A stretch of 64,000 nt of DNA from Dokdonella_A sp963775445 (GTDB lineage Bacteria; Pseudomonadota; Gammaproteobacteria; Xanthomonadales; Rhodanobacteraceae). The stretch's first letter is position 1. Each line of letters starts with the position of its first letter. The stretch spans positions 806,001 through 870,000 of the forward strand of contig CAVZIT010000004.1 in NCBI GenBank assembly GCA_963775445.1, written 5' to 3'. A program made the position numbers and the translations under genes. A model generated the notes under the pieces. It was not told where the DNA came from. It ran no database searches and saw nothing but the letters and a program-made list of their open reading frames with translations. Shown here piece by piece: positions 33,606 through 42,689 of the stretch.

Positions 33606-34844
33606 TCAATCCGGTACGCGCAACAGTTGCACCAGCGTGTCGTCGGCCGTGCGGCCCTTGAGATGATCGATCCCGATCTGATCGAAGTTGGCCACGGTGT
33701 CGGGGAGCGCAATCAGCGTGCAGAAGTCCGGCGTGGCTACGGTTGCCGTGGCGTCGAGACGGCAATCGAGGCGGGAGCCGCCGAGCGGGTCGCGCAGATG
33801 AAAGCTGTCCGAGTCCTCGATACTGACCTCGCTCAGGTCGAAAACCGACGCCTCCTCCTGGCCCGCGCGTACCAATACCCAGCGACCGCGCCAAGCGGTA
33901 CCGGTCGGCTCAGCGGCGAACAGCGAGCGCGAGATACTGAGAGCTCGAACATCCAGTGTGCCGTTGCCACGATCGCGCACGATCCAGGCCAAGGCCCGAG
34001 TCGGCGACAGGAACTGGATTTCGAGGTGCGGTCCCGGTTCGGCAAGCGGGCGATTGTCGGATGCTTCAAACGGTGCATCCCCCCGGCTCAGGGACACCAA
34101 AGGTATATGGGCGACACGACCCGCAACGGACGCGCTGCCAAAAAACCAGGTCGCGTTTCCGGCATCGTCGAATCCGAGGAAGCCCGCGGCCACGCGATGA
34201 TCCTGGAATTCGAGGCTGAGGCCGCTACCCGAGAGCGCCGCTCCGGTTTCCTTGCTTGCCTGCGACCACCAGAATCCGCTTTCGGGTTGGGGCGATGAAT
34301 TCGGCGAGGTGGCATCGAGCAATGTAAATGCCGCGAGTTCGGGCGTCGCGTTGGTTGCGGCAAGAAACACCCGCGTGCGATAGATCAGGGGCGGCAGTTG
34401 CGGCAAGCCCACAATCGCACTCGGGCTCAGGCGAAGCCGATATGGCCTGGAATGGCTGGAATCGCACCCCGTTGTTGGGAAGCGGGCATTGATGGTCAGG
34501 TCGGCGCCGTCGAGAGCGATGCCATCTACTTGCGGAATGCAATCGTTCGGCCACATACCGCTCAAGTCAACTTCGCGCGCGAGCGGCATGGCCGGATCGG
34601 AAGGTTGGTCGAGCTGCACCTGCAGGAGCGGCGGGGATGATTCGCCGCTCGCATCAGTGGCCCCGAAAGCTCCAGAGACCGGCGTCAAAATCACCAATAT
34701 CGCGATCGATATGGAAGCCACTACCGTTTCAATCGCGGACCTCGGATGTCCGGGAGCGCGACACGGCAATGACGCCGTGCAGCGCATCCGCCGCGCATTC
34801 CAGCGCGGCGACCTCCGAGCTTCGCTTGTACGTCCGTTGGCCAT
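33606..34844 (-). CDS. Uncharacterised exported protein
   Basis: I do not recognise a named family. The product is about 412 residues, with a probable signal or anchor helix (TVVASISIAILVILTPVSGAF) and then a beta-rich domain. It contains LDQPSDPAMPLAREVDLSG, SGMWPNDCIPQVDGIALDG, SGFWWSQASKETG, GNATWFFGSASV and GRWVLVRAG. The repeated W-F/W-W motifs and paired cysteines resemble secreted proteins of unknown function common in Xanthomonadales genomes. The start is uncertain: ATG 34844 leaves 30 or more residues before the helix and ATG 34787 shortens that. Divergent from the isocitrate dehydrogenase gene. Confidence 0.68.
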   Translation of the reverse strand: MANGRTSEARRSPRWNARRMRCTASLPCRAPGHPRSAIETVVASISIAILVILTPVSGAFGATDASGESSPPLLQVQLDQPSDPAMPLAREVDLSGMWPNDCIPQVDGIALDGADLTINARFPTTGCDSSHSRPYRLRLSPSAIVGLPQLPPLIYRTRVFLAATNATPELAAFTLLDATSPNSSPQPESGFWWSQASKETGAALSGSGLSLEFQDHRVAAGFLGFDDAGNATWFFGSASVAGRVAHIPLVSLSRGDAPFEASDNRPLAEPGPHLEIQFLSPTRALAWIVRDRGNGTLDVRALSISRSLFAAEPTGTAWRGRWVLVRAGQEEASVFDLSEVSIEDSDSFHLRDPLGGSRLDCRLDATATVATPDFCTLIALPDTVANFDQIGIDHLKGRTADDTLVQLLRVPD

Positions 34845-34917
34845 TCCGCGATAATGCACGGCTTTTCCGGCCGCGCGCAAGCCGGTTTCCGCGATTTTCC
34901 CTGGCGTTCTTCTATCG

Positions 34918-35937
34918 ATGAGCAAGACGATTGCGGTTATTCGTGGTGACGGCATCGGCCCGGAAATAATGGACGCGACCCTGCGCGTCCTGGCTGCCAC
35001 GGGCTGCGGGCTTGAGTACGAATTCGTGGACGCCGGCGTTGCCGCGCTCGATCGCTGCGGGGAGTTGTTGCCACAAGCCACCCTGGACGCGATCGCGCGA
35101 CACCGAGTTGCGTTGAAGGGTCCGTTGATGACGCCCGTCGGCGGCGGGTTCAGCTCGCTCAATGTCGAGTTGCGCAAACGCTTCGATCTTTACGCGAACG
35201 TGCGCCCGGCCGTCACGTTTCCGGGCGCGCGCGCGCGCTATGACGATGTCGACATCATCACGGTACGTGAAAACACCGAAGGCGCCTATGGATCCGAAGG
35301 CCAGACGCTTTCGCCCGACGGCGAAGTGGCGCAGTCGCGGATTCGCGTGACCCGGCGAGGTTCCGAGCGCATTGTGCGCTACGCGTTTGAGCTGGCACGT
35401 CGTCAGGGGCGCCGCAAGGTCACTCTCGTACACAAGGCCAACATCATGAAGACCACTTCGGGACTGTTCCTGAAGGTGGCCAGGGAAGTTGCCGGGCAAT
35501 TCCCGGGTATCGATTGCAATGAACTGATCGTCGACAACTGCTGCATGCAACTGGTGATGAATCCACAGCAGTTCGATGTGATTGTCACGACCAACCTGTT
35601 CGGCGACATCATCTCGGATCTGTGCGCAGGTCTTGTCGGTGGGCTCGGTCTCGCGCCAGGCGCCAACATTGGAACCGAGGCGTCGATATTCGAGGCCGTT
35701 CACGGCTCGGCACCGGACATCGCGGGAAAGGGGATCGCCAATCCGTGTGCGCTCATGCTTGGCGCCGCCCAGATGCTTGATCATCTGAGCATGCGCGAAC
35801 ATGCCACGGTTATCCGCGATGCGATTCGCACGACGCTTGCGCGCGGCGTTGCCCTGACGCCGGATCTGGGCGGAAACGGCACAACCGTCGCGTTCACCGA
35901 TGCGTTGATCGAGTGCATGGGCGCCGACCAGAATTGA
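34918..35937 (+). CDS. NAD-dependent isocitrate dehydrogenase
   Basis: The 339-residue beta-decarboxylating dehydrogenase of the isocitrate / isopropylmalate family should oxidise isocitrate to 2-oxoglutarate with NAD. Family motifs are present: IRGDGIGPEIMDA, a GGGFSSLNVELRK substrate loop characteristic of this IDH group, RENTEGAYG, HKANIMKTTSGLF, and a cofactor loop HGSAPDIAGKGIANP. The serine-containing FSSLNV loop favours isocitrate over 3-isopropylmalate. NAD preference is inferred from subfamily; the ordinary NADP-Icd of E. coli is longer (416 residues). It starts at ATG 34918 and lies alone between a divergent secreted-protein gene and convergent thiD. Confidence 0.87.
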   Translation: MSKTIAVIRGDGIGPEIMDATLRVLAATGCGLEYEFVDAGVAALDRCGELLPQATLDAIARHRVALKGPLMTPVGGGFSSLNVELRKRFDLYANVRPAVTFPGARARYDDVDIITVRENTEGAYGSEGQTLSPDGEVAQSRIRVTRRGSERIVRYAFELARRQGRRKVTLVHKANIMKTTSGLFLKVAREVAGQFPGIDCNELIVDNCCMQLVMNPQQFDVIVTTNLFGDIISDLCAGLVGGLGLAPGANIGTEASIFEAVHGSAPDIAGKGIANPCALMLGAAQMLDHLSMREHATVIRDAIRTTLARGVALTPDLGGNGTTVAFTDALIECMGADQN

Positions 35938-36016
35938 GTCGCTTTTCGATGCGGGTTGCCGCAACGGTCCTCGTGCGATCGGCGCGACGCGTCGGGTCGC
36001 GTCGATCAGCGGGAGT

Positions 36017-36859
36017 TCAATCGCGACCCTGCAACGAAATGACCGAGTGGTCGAGCACTCGCAGGCTGCCCCTTCCTGGTCGATAGCCGGCAATGAGCGC
36101 ACGTTGAACATAATCGACCGCTTGTGCCGTGGCTGCACTGAGCGTCAAACCCGAGGCAAGCCCCGCTGCGATCGCCGACGCCAGCGTACAACCGGTTCCA
36201 TGGCCTTCGACCGGAAGACGCTCGTGAGTGAACCAACGCGAGCCGGCTGACGTCAGCAACAAATCCGCCATGCGCTCGCCGGGCAAATGGCCTCCCTTGA
36301 GCAGAACGGCCTTTGCGCCAGCGGACTGGAGCTCCATAGCCAGCGACAGTTGATCGGCGCCGTCGGTTGGCGTGCGCTCAAGCAGGCTGTGGGCTTCGGG
36401 CCAGTTCGGTGTCACCAGATCAGCTCGTGGGAGCAGGTGCCGCCGAATGGCTGTGGCGACTGCGGCGCCACCCAGCGAAGCCCCGGTCGTCGCAACCAGT
36501 ACCGGATCCAGCACCAGCTTGAGGCGCGGATGGCGCTGCAGTGTTGATGCGACAAGACGCACGATGGCGGGCGTTGCAAGCATGCCGACCTTGACTACAT
36601 CGAATTGGAAGTCCGCAAGCAACGCGTCGATTTGGGCTTGGATGATGGCCGTCGACAGCGCGTTTACGGCCATGACGCCGCGCGTGTTTTGCGCCGTGAT
36701 CGCGGTCAAGACGCATAAACCGTGCACGCCGAATGTCGCAAAGGTTCGCAAATCCGCTTGGATACCCGCTCCGCCTCCGGAATCGGACCCTGCAATCGCA
36801 AGGACCAGCGGCGGTGCGTCACGCAACGGCTTCGATGATTTGTCGGATTTTCGCAACAT
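36017..36859 (-). CDS. thiD: Hydroxymethylpyrimidine / phosphomethylpyrimidine kinase ThiD
   Basis: ThiD phosphorylates HMP and then HMP-phosphate for thiamine synthesis. The 280-residue ribokinase-fold enzyme has the pyrimidine-site AIAGSDSGGGAGIQADLRTF (about residues 19-38), a TAITAQNTRGV motif, DPVLVATTGASL, and the ATP-side GHGTGCTLASAIAAGLASG with the catalytic Asp region. ATG 36859 is chosen; an upstream in-frame start would add 47 residues of non-family sequence. No thiamine riboswitch is evident in the 170-base gap to the divergent outer-membrane gene. No other thi genes are in the window. Confidence 0.93.
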   Translation of the reverse strand: MLRKSDKSSKPLRDAPPLVLAIAGSDSGGGAGIQADLRTFATFGVHGLCVLTAITAQNTRGVMAVNALSTAIIQAQIDALLADFQFDVVKVGMLATPAIVRLVASTLQRHPRLKLVLDPVLVATTGASLGGAAVATAIRRHLLPRADLVTPNWPEAHSLLERTPTDGADQLSLAMELQSAGAKAVLLKGGHLPGERMADLLLTSAGSRWFTHERLPVEGHGTGCTLASAIAAGLASGLTLSAATAQAVDYVQRALIAGYRPGRGSLRVLDHSVISLQGRD

Positions 36860-36960
36860 GGAATGCGATAGGTGCTGGCCGAGGGGAGCCGCTAGCCACG
36901 GGCCACTGACAAAATCAGCACACCGTGGGTCGCCTCGTGGGTGGCAGGCGGCATGCAGGC

Positions 36961-36989
36961 TTGACGAAATGTTGTTTTTTCGCCAAGAT
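36961..36989 (+). promoter_or_regulatory. Possible promoter before the outer-membrane protein gene
   Basis: TTGACG (36961-36966) is followed after 17 bases by CAAGAT (36984-36989). The -35 is strong and the -10 weak. It would start a transcript about 35 bases before the ATG at 37031. Supported only by hexamer matches. Confidence 0.25.
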
Positions 36990-37030
36990 CGCATTCGCAT
37001 TAGACCACAACCTTACCGCAGCACAGGGCA

Positions 37031-38245
37031 ATGCAGCGGGCAACAGCAACCGCAGGGAGAAAGGTGGGAGCGTGCAGCCTCGGTTGGGCGCTCCCCCTTT
37101 TGTTTTTGACTTGGTCCGGCGCGGTCTATGCGCAGGCGCCGCACGCGGCTGCAAGAAATTCGAGTGAGATCATTTCCCGCCAAGGGACGCCAGGCTCGGG
37201 TTCGGTTCTTGATCGCTGGAGGGACTATGCCCTGTCCAGCATCACCCCGCGATTTTCCTGGGCGCTGCGATCCCCGGGTGCCGATGTGGCGCCAAGCGTA
37301 CTGGACCGCTACGGTGCGCACCTCGAAATCCCGACGCGCTTCCGGATGAACGACACGTCCGGCTTTCATTTGAGCATGTCTGCGGCATCAGCTCTGGTTT
37401 CCGTGACTCCGAACACCGAGGCGCCGCCGCGCCTGCTCGATTTGCCCGCAGCCGGGCTTGAGAGAACCGTGGTCACGCCGTCGATCGAACACACCGTGGG
37501 GAACACGGGCAGCGTCCGGGTTTCGGCGGTACTCGCCTACCAGCGATTTGCGAGCGTTGGCTTGGGAACCACAGTGCAGCCCGAAGATTTGCGTCCGTTT
37601 GCCGCAGCAAGGGGCGATAGCTCGTTCGGCTCCGGGCTGCGCATCGATTTTTCCGGAGCGTTGACCGATCGGCTGGGCTGGGGAGTCGGCTATCAGTCGC
37701 GCGTGAACATGAACCCTCTGGCGAATTATCGAGGTGTGTTCGCCGAACCTGGCGACTTCGATATTCCGGCCAGCGCGAATCTCGACTTGCGCTATGCATT
37801 GACACCCGCGTTTTCGCTCGACGCGGGTTTCCAGCGGGTGAAGTACAGCGGTATCACCCCGTTCATCAGCAGCGCATTGCCGATCCGTTTCCTCGCCTTG
37901 CTCGGCGACGGGGCGAGTCCGACCTTCGCTTGGCGCGACCTCAATGTCTACAGTCTCGGCGGCAGCTTGCACAGCTCGGTCGTGGGCGATATCGAACTGC
38001 GCTATACCTCGCGACAGCAGCCGCTGCCGACGTCTCACCTGCTCGAGCAGGCGTTGGCATTGGGTGACGCCAGCGATACCATCTCGCTCGGCTGGTCGCG
38101 CGCGACCGGGGCGACGTCGCACCTGAGCTTCCTCGCGAATTATGCCTCCACGCCTTACTTTCTGGCGCTTCCCAGTTATCGTTTGAATAGCCAACCGGCG
38201 GGCGGTCGCGTCGAGTTCCAGGCAATCTGGACGACGCGATTCTGA
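37031..38245 (+). CDS. Putative outer membrane beta-barrel protein
   Basis: The 404-residue product has a long signal peptide ending near VYAQA (about residue 35). Alternating hydrophobic strands follow, such as GFHLSMSAASALVSV, SVRVSAVLAYQRFASVG, GLRIDFSGALTDRLGWGVGYQSRVNMNPL and NLDLRYALTPAFSLDAGFQRVKYSG. The last residue is phenylalanine (IWTTRF), the usual signal for BAM-dependent insertion. No conserved porin name can be given. The layout recalls FadL/OmpP1-like or other transporter barrels, but the substrate is unknown. The 180 bases after it, up to the convergent phoH gene, hold nothing I can assign. Confidence 0.78.
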   Translation: MQRATATAGRKVGACSLGWALPLLFLTWSGAVYAQAPHAAARNSSEIISRQGTPGSGSVLDRWRDYALSSITPRFSWALRSPGADVAPSVLDRYGAHLEIPTRFRMNDTSGFHLSMSAASALVSVTPNTEAPPRLLDLPAAGLERTVVTPSIEHTVGNTGSVRVSAVLAYQRFASVGLGTTVQPEDLRPFAAARGDSSFGSGLRIDFSGALTDRLGWGVGYQSRVNMNPLANYRGVFAEPGDFDIPASANLDLRYALTPAFSLDAGFQRVKYSGITPFISSALPIRFLALLGDGASPTFAWRDLNVYSLGGSLHSSVVGDIELRYTSRQQPLPTSHLLEQALALGDASDTISLGWSRATGATSHLSFLANYASTPYFLALPSYRLNSQPAGGRVEFQAIWTTRF

Positions 38246-38426
38246 GTTCCAGTTACATCCGATGAACTCGTCGCGGCTCGTGCCGTAGCCCGCTCTCTCT
38301 TTTACGTTCCGCTGTGCTTCGCGGGGCTAGAGTCGCCGAACATCGCAGTGCATCAATCAATTTCACCATTCATTCGGCAAGGCGAGCATTCCTGCATTGC
38401 CCCTTGGACTTGCTGCAAGGAATTTC

Positions 38427-39830
38427 CTAAAGTTTTTCCGAAGCATAGTCGGCAAGGCGCGAACGTTCGCCTCGTCGCAGCGTGACGTGCGCGCTATGTT
38501 GCCAATCCTTGAAGCGGTCTACGGCGTAGGTCAGTCCGGAAGTGGTTTCGGTGAGGTAGGGCGTGTCGATCTGTTCGACGTTGCCGAGGCAGATCATCTT
38601 GCTCCCGGGGCCCGCTCGCGTGAGAAGGGTTTTCATCTGCTTGGGCGTCAGATTTTGTGCCTCGTCGATAATCACGTAGCGGCCGAGAAATGTGCGTCCG
38701 CGCATGAAATTCAGGGAGCGAATCTTGATGCGCGAGGCAAGCAGGTCGTTGGTCGCCGCGCGGCCCCACGCGCCCCCTTCCTGCGGGCTGGTCAACACCT
38801 CCAGATTGTCGGTCAGCGCGCCCATCCATGGCGTCATTTTCTCCTCCTCCGTGCCGGGCAGGAAACCGATGTCGTCACCCACAGACACAGTGGCGCGCGT
38901 CATGATGATCTCGCGATAGCGCTGCTGATCCATGACCTGGGCGAGCCCCGCGGCCAATGCCAGTAAAGTCTTGCCAGTCCCCGCGGTACCGAGCAGCGTG
39001 ACGAAATCGACATCCGGATCCATCAACGCGTTCAACGCGAAATTCTGTTCGCGATTGCGCGCGCAGATTCCCCATACCGTATGCGAGCCGCTGCGGAAAT
39101 CCTCGACGATTTCGAGTGTCGCCCGGCCTCCCTGAAGATCGAGCACGCGCAGTTCGACTTCGTTTTCGCCAGGCAGAAAAAGGCACTGATGCGGATGCCA
39201 GTCTTCGCCTTGGCGCAGCGTCACCTCGTAAAACGCTCGACCGCGCTCGGACCACGAGCGCAGTTCATCGTGGCGATCCCAGAAATCGGACGGCAGTTCG
39301 CTGACGCCAGTGTAGAGAAGGCTGAAATCATCCAGGGCGCGATCGTTTTCGTAGTCTTCGGCGCTTATTCCATAAATCTTCGCCTTGATCCGCAGATTGA
39401 TGTCCTTCGACACCAGTACCGCAGCCTGTTTCGGATGGGCATCGCGCAGCGCCAAAACCGACGCCAGAATCCGGTTATCGGGAATATCGCGGTGCAGCGC
39501 AGAATCCGCTGCGGCTGGAGTCGGGGCGCGCGTCTGGAAATACAATCGACCACGTTTTCCGCCGCGATCGAGGTTGAGTCCGTGCGGCATTACCAGGTCG
39601 AGCCCTTCGTCGATGCCGCGGCCGTTCCCGGCCTCGATCAGCTCATTGAGGAAGCGGCTGACTTGCCGTGCGTTGCGCGAGACCTCGGATGTACCTGTCT
39701 TGGCGGCATCGAGTTCCTCGAGCACTGTCATCGGAATGAACACATCGTGTTCCTGGAAGCGGAACACGGCGGTGGGATCATGCATCAGGACATTGGTGTC
39801 GAGAACGTAAATGCGCTTGCCTCGCGTCAT
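38427..39830 (-). CDS. PIN-PhoH fusion ATPase (PhoH2-like)
   Basis: The 467-residue protein joins an N-terminal PIN ribonuclease domain to a C-terminal PhoH ATPase. The PIN part (about 1-150) begins KRIYVLDTNVLMHDPTA and has the acidic residues D11, E38, E39 and DNRILASVLAL. The ATPase part (about 245-460) contains Walker A GTAGTGKT (about 284-291), RATVSVGDDIGFLPGT and Walker B YVIIDEAQNLT. PhoH2 proteins are described as RNA helicase/ribonucleases in mycobacteria and relatives. The cellular role in gammaproteobacteria is not clear. ATG 39830 is the family start. Upstream (39831-39900) is a short gap to gcvR on the same strand. Confidence 0.9.
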   Translation of the reverse strand: MTRGKRIYVLDTNVLMHDPTAVFRFQEHDVFIPMTVLEELDAAKTGTSEVSRNARQVSRFLNELIEAGNGRGIDEGLDLVMPHGLNLDRGGKRGRLYFQTRAPTPAAADSALHRDIPDNRILASVLALRDAHPKQAAVLVSKDINLRIKAKIYGISAEDYENDRALDDFSLLYTGVSELPSDFWDRHDELRSWSERGRAFYEVTLRQGEDWHPHQCLFLPGENEVELRVLDLQGGRATLEIVEDFRSGSHTVWGICARNREQNFALNALMDPDVDFVTLLGTAGTGKTLLALAAGLAQVMDQQRYREIIMTRATVSVGDDIGFLPGTEEEKMTPWMGALTDNLEVLTSPQEGGAWGRAATNDLLASRIKIRSLNFMRGRTFLGRYVIIDEAQNLTPKQMKTLLTRAGPGSKMICLGNVEQIDTPYLTETTSGLTYAVDRFKDWQHSAHVTLRRGERSRLADYASEKL

Positions 39831-39900
39831 CGGCTAGCCTCGAAATTCGAATCGGGAAAATGTACGCCGCAGCAGACATCGCGACTGCGACGTGGCGCGC

Positions 39901-40506
39901 TCAGAACTTCATGGGATCCATGATCGCGTCGAGATTGAGGCCATCGCAAAATTCAAGGAAGTCATCCCGCAGGCCGGCGATATGCATGGTATTCGGAATT
40001 CCGATGGTTATCTGTGCGGAAAACATCTCGGCCCCTGTCTGCATTGCACGATAGCGCGTGGAGTGCAGTTGCTCGATGCTGATCTCTCGACCGGTCAGAA
40101 ATTCGGCGAGCTGGAACAACAGCCCCGGTTTGTCGGCAGCAACCACTTCCACCACATAGGGCAACAGGTTTGTCTGCTGCTGCTTGGCGCCGCTGCGAAA
40201 ATGGTTAAGCCGCAGTTTGCCGTCGCGGTCAAGCTTGGCCAGCGCGTTCTCGAGTTTGGCAATCGCATCCCACGACCCTTGCGCGAGCGCCAGCACGCTC
40301 AAATCGCTGCCGAGCGCCGCCACTCGGGCTTCAGCGAGGTTGCAGCCGCAGTCCGAAATGCGCTTGGAAATCGCCACCAGCGGCGAATGATCGATCTCGG
40401 AAAACGCGCTGATGAGCAGATAATTTTCGTTGGTGGCCGGACGCTGCGCGCCGTCCCCGGAAGGCCTTGTTTCTGCCTGCTTCACGTCTTTTGCCGCCCC
40501 ATCCAT
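39901..40506 (-). CDS. gcvR: ACT-domain protein, glycine cleavage system repressor GcvR-like
   Basis: GcvR binds glycine through ACT domains and controls the activator GcvA. The 201-residue product carries two ACT-like units: YLLISAFSEIDHSPLVAISKRISDCGCNL (about residues 28-56) and PYVVEVVAADKPGLLFQLAEFLTGREISI (about 117-145). It ends in a QITIGIPNTMHIAGLRDDF segment. ATG 40506 gives a start about 25 residues ahead of the first ACT domain. It diverges from dapA, the neighbour seen for gcvR in E. coli and Xanthomonads, which supports the assignment. No gcvA is in the window, so the partner is unproven. Confidence 0.8.
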   Translation of the reverse strand: MDGAAKDVKQAETRPSGDGAQRPATNENYLLISAFSEIDHSPLVAISKRISDCGCNLAEARVAALGSDLSVLALAQGSWDAIAKLENALAKLDRDGKLRLNHFRSGAKQQQTNLLPYVVEVVAADKPGLLFQLAEFLTGREISIEQLHSTRYRAMQTGAEMFSAQITIGIPNTMHIAGLRDDFLEFCDGLNLDAIMDPMKF

Positions 40507-40686
40507 GTCTCGCGTGCCGCCGGTCAGAATACTTGCCACCCCCAGCACTCGCAAGTCGCCATCACGAGGCCCTTTTCTTTCCGGCCGTTCGCACATCGAT
40601 ACGTTGCACCAGAGTGACTGCGTGGACTTCCGCAATGCCTGCCCCTACCATTCTCGCCCTCGCTAACGTGCTGAAGTCCATTTTCC

Positions 40687-41592
40687 TTGAAACTCTCCGG
40701 CAGCATTTGTGCTCTGGCGACGCCGTTTCGCGGCAATGACGCGGCCGAGGTCGACTTCGACTCGTTTGGTTGCCTGATTGAGCGGCAACTCATCGGCGGT
40801 ACATCGGCTCTCGTGGTCGCCGGCTCCACCGGTGAGGCGGCGGCCCTTGACGAGTCGGAATTTTCCCGTTTGGTCGCCTTTGCGAGCGCCCACGTCGACC
40901 GCCGGGTCATCGTTCTGGCAGGAACCGGGCAGCAATCGACGCGCAAGACCATCACCCAGACGCGCCGCGCACAATCCGCCGGTTGCGACGCCGCGCTCGT
41001 GGTAGTGCCGCCGTACGTGCGCGCAACTCAGGAAGGTCTGGTACGACATTTTGCGGAGGTCGCCGATCTCGGCGGTTTGCCGGTCGTGCTCTACAATGTG
41101 CCGTCGCGGGCAGCAGGTGATCTGCTACCCGGGACCGTTGCCCGATTGGCGACCCACGGCAACATTATCGGCATAAAGGAAGCAGTGGCCGATCCGACTC
41201 GCATGAAATCATTGCTCGAACTGAGGTCTGACCGCTTTCATGTCTTGTCGGGCGATGATTCCAGCGCAGCAAGTGCCATGCTTGCCGGCGCTGACGGGAT
41301 GGTGTCGGTGGCGGCAAACGTGGTTCCGCACGCTTGCGCCACGCTTGCCCGGCTGTGCGCTGGAGGCTATGCGGGTCAAGCTCTGGACCTGGACCGGAAG
41401 TTGCGTGAACTGTATGAACTTCTCGGTGTCGAACCCAATCCGATTCCGGTGAAATGGTGTCTTGCCGAGCTCGGCATCGGCGCGGCCAGCTTGCGTTTGC
41501 CCTTGATGGGATTGGCGCCGGCTCATCACCAGAAGGCCAGGCGCATACTCGCGCAACTCGAATTGATCGAAGTGAAGGGCGCAGTGGGCTAA
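40687..41592 (+). CDS. dapA: 4-hydroxy-tetrahydrodipicolinate synthase DapA, TTG start
   Basis: DapA condenses pyruvate and aspartate semialdehyde in lysine and diaminopimelate synthesis. The 301-residue TIM-barrel aldolase shows LSGSICALATPF, GSTGEAAAL (usually GTTGES), the VLYNVPSRAAGDL motif with the conserved Tyr and Arg, and the Schiff-base lysine in IIGIKEAVADPT. The only start that gives the normal N-terminus is TTG 40687: an in-frame TGA at 40672 blocks anything longer and the next Met is far downstream. CTGAAG upstream may serve as a weak ribosome site. The bamC-like gene follows 35 bases later, the usual dapA-bamC order. Confidence 0.9.
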   Translation: MKLSGSICALATPFRGNDAAEVDFDSFGCLIERQLIGGTSALVVAGSTGEAAALDESEFSRLVAFASAHVDRRVIVLAGTGQQSTRKTITQTRRAQSAGCDAALVVVPPYVRATQEGLVRHFAEVADLGGLPVVLYNVPSRAAGDLLPGTVARLATHGNIIGIKEAVADPTRMKSLLELRSDRFHVLSGDDSSAASAMLAGADGMVSVAANVVPHACATLARLCAGGYAGQALDLDRKLRELYELLGVEPNPIPVKWCLAELGIGAASLRLPLMGLAPAHHQKARRILAQLELIEVKGAVG

Positions 41593-41627
41593 ACTTCTCG
41601 ATTCACAAACGACAGGAACAAAATACA

Positions 41628-42290
41628 GTGAGACGCAACGCGCTAGCCCTGCCGGGCGCAATCATGCTGTTCCTGCTGCTTCCGGGCTGTGGCTTCATGC
41701 ACAAGCATTTCGGCCGCGATGAAAACGGTTATCAAAAGAGCGTGCAGGAGAAGCCGCTCGAAGTTCCGCCGGACCTGGACTCGCCGAATACCAGTGGCGC
41801 CCTGGTGATTCCTCCAGTCGGTTCTGCTGCATCTCCATCGATATCTTCGGGCGCCCCCGCCGCTACGCCTTCACAACCCGCAACATCGCCGACCGAAATC
41901 TCTCCGGCGGCAGCGCCCCCTCCCATTTCCAATGGTCCGGGCGTCGCCCTGAGTGGCGGCGGCCTCTCGATCAACGATACGGTGGACAGCGCATACCGGA
42001 GAGTGGGCCTCGCGCTCGAACGCGGGGGCGACGCAAAAATCGTCGGGCGTGATGAGGCCAGCCACAGCTACAGCGTTGAATCGACTGGAAAGGCGAAGAG
42101 CAACGCCGGTTGGTTGAAACGCATGATTACCTTGGGCCGGGCCGGAAAGACCGCAGTCGGGGTCCATCTGACGGTTCGTGTGAGCGCCGAAGGCTCAGGG
42201 AGCAGAGTCAGCATCCAAGGGGGCGGCGACGAGGCAAGCGAGGACGCGGCCAAGGCGTTACTGAACATGTTGCGAGCGCGTCTCGGCTGA
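41628..42290 (+). CDS. bamC: BamC-like outer-membrane assembly lipoprotein
   Basis: BamC is an accessory lipoprotein of the BAM complex that folds outer-membrane proteins. The 220-residue product starts at GTG 41628, has a lipoprotein signal with the lipobox LLLPGC, an unstructured PPDLDSPN segment similar to the BamC N-terminal lasso, and a Ser/Pro/Ala-rich linker (about 65-115). One BamC-type C-terminal domain follows (INDTVDSAYRRVGLALERGG...). E. coli BamC (344 residues) has two such domains, so this is a short form. Location directly after dapA matches the classical dapA-bamC pair. Confidence 0.82.
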   Translation: MRRNALALPGAIMLFLLLPGCGFMHKHFGRDENGYQKSVQEKPLEVPPDLDSPNTSGALVIPPVGSAASPSISSGAPAATPSQPATSPTEISPAAAPPPISNGPGVALSGGGLSINDTVDSAYRRVGLALERGGDAKIVGRDEASHSYSVESTGKAKSNAGWLKRMITLGRAGKTAVGVHLTVRVSAEGSGSRVSIQGGGDEASEDAAKALLNMLRARLG

Positions 42291-42365
42291 TATCGCTGCA
42301 GTGTCGCTTCAATTTGTGGGCTGCGAGTCCCTCTTCGAGACCATCGCGGATTTGAATCTTTCGCG

Positions 42366-42689
42366 TCAGCGCTCCAGCAACGGCAACTTGTCCGGCTTGC
42401 CATCCCAGTCCTTGGCATCGGGCGGCGCATCGATGCGCTCCGTCAGCACGGGCCACGCCTTGGCCAATTCGGCATTGATGGCGATGAACACTTCCTGTCC
42501 TTCCGGAACGTCGTCCTCGGGATAGATCGCATTGGCCGGACACTCCGGCTCGCACAGCGTGCAATCGATGCATTCTTCCGGATCGATCACGAGGAAGTTC
42601 GGGCCTGCGTGGAAGCAATCGACCGGACACACTTCCACGCAGTCGGTGTATTTGCACTTGATGCAGTTGTCGACAACGACAAAAGTCAT
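42366..42689 (-). CDS. fdxA: 7Fe ferredoxin FdxA
   Basis: The 107-residue low-potential electron carrier binds one [3Fe-4S] and one [4Fe-4S] cluster. The two motifs are CIKCKYTDCVEVCPVDCF at the N-terminus and CIDCTLCEPECP (about residues 39-50). The following VFIAINAELAKAWPVLTERI segment is the usual proteobacterial tail. ATG 42689 has GAAGAG six bases upstream. The partner enzyme is not obvious here. It lies 208 bases downstream of the tRNA-Glu gene on the same strand and converges on bamC. Confidence 0.93.
   Translation of the reverse strand: MTFVVVDNCIKCKYTDCVEVCPVDCFHAGPNFLVIDPEECIDCTLCEPECPANAIYPEDDVPEGQEVFIAINAELAKAWPVLTERIDAPPDAKDWDGKPDKLPLLER

Noticed and set aside
36860..37030. Thiamine (TPP) riboswitch upstream of thiD
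   Set aside because: I could not find the conserved CTGAGA and ACCTGATC-type segments on either strand of the gap.
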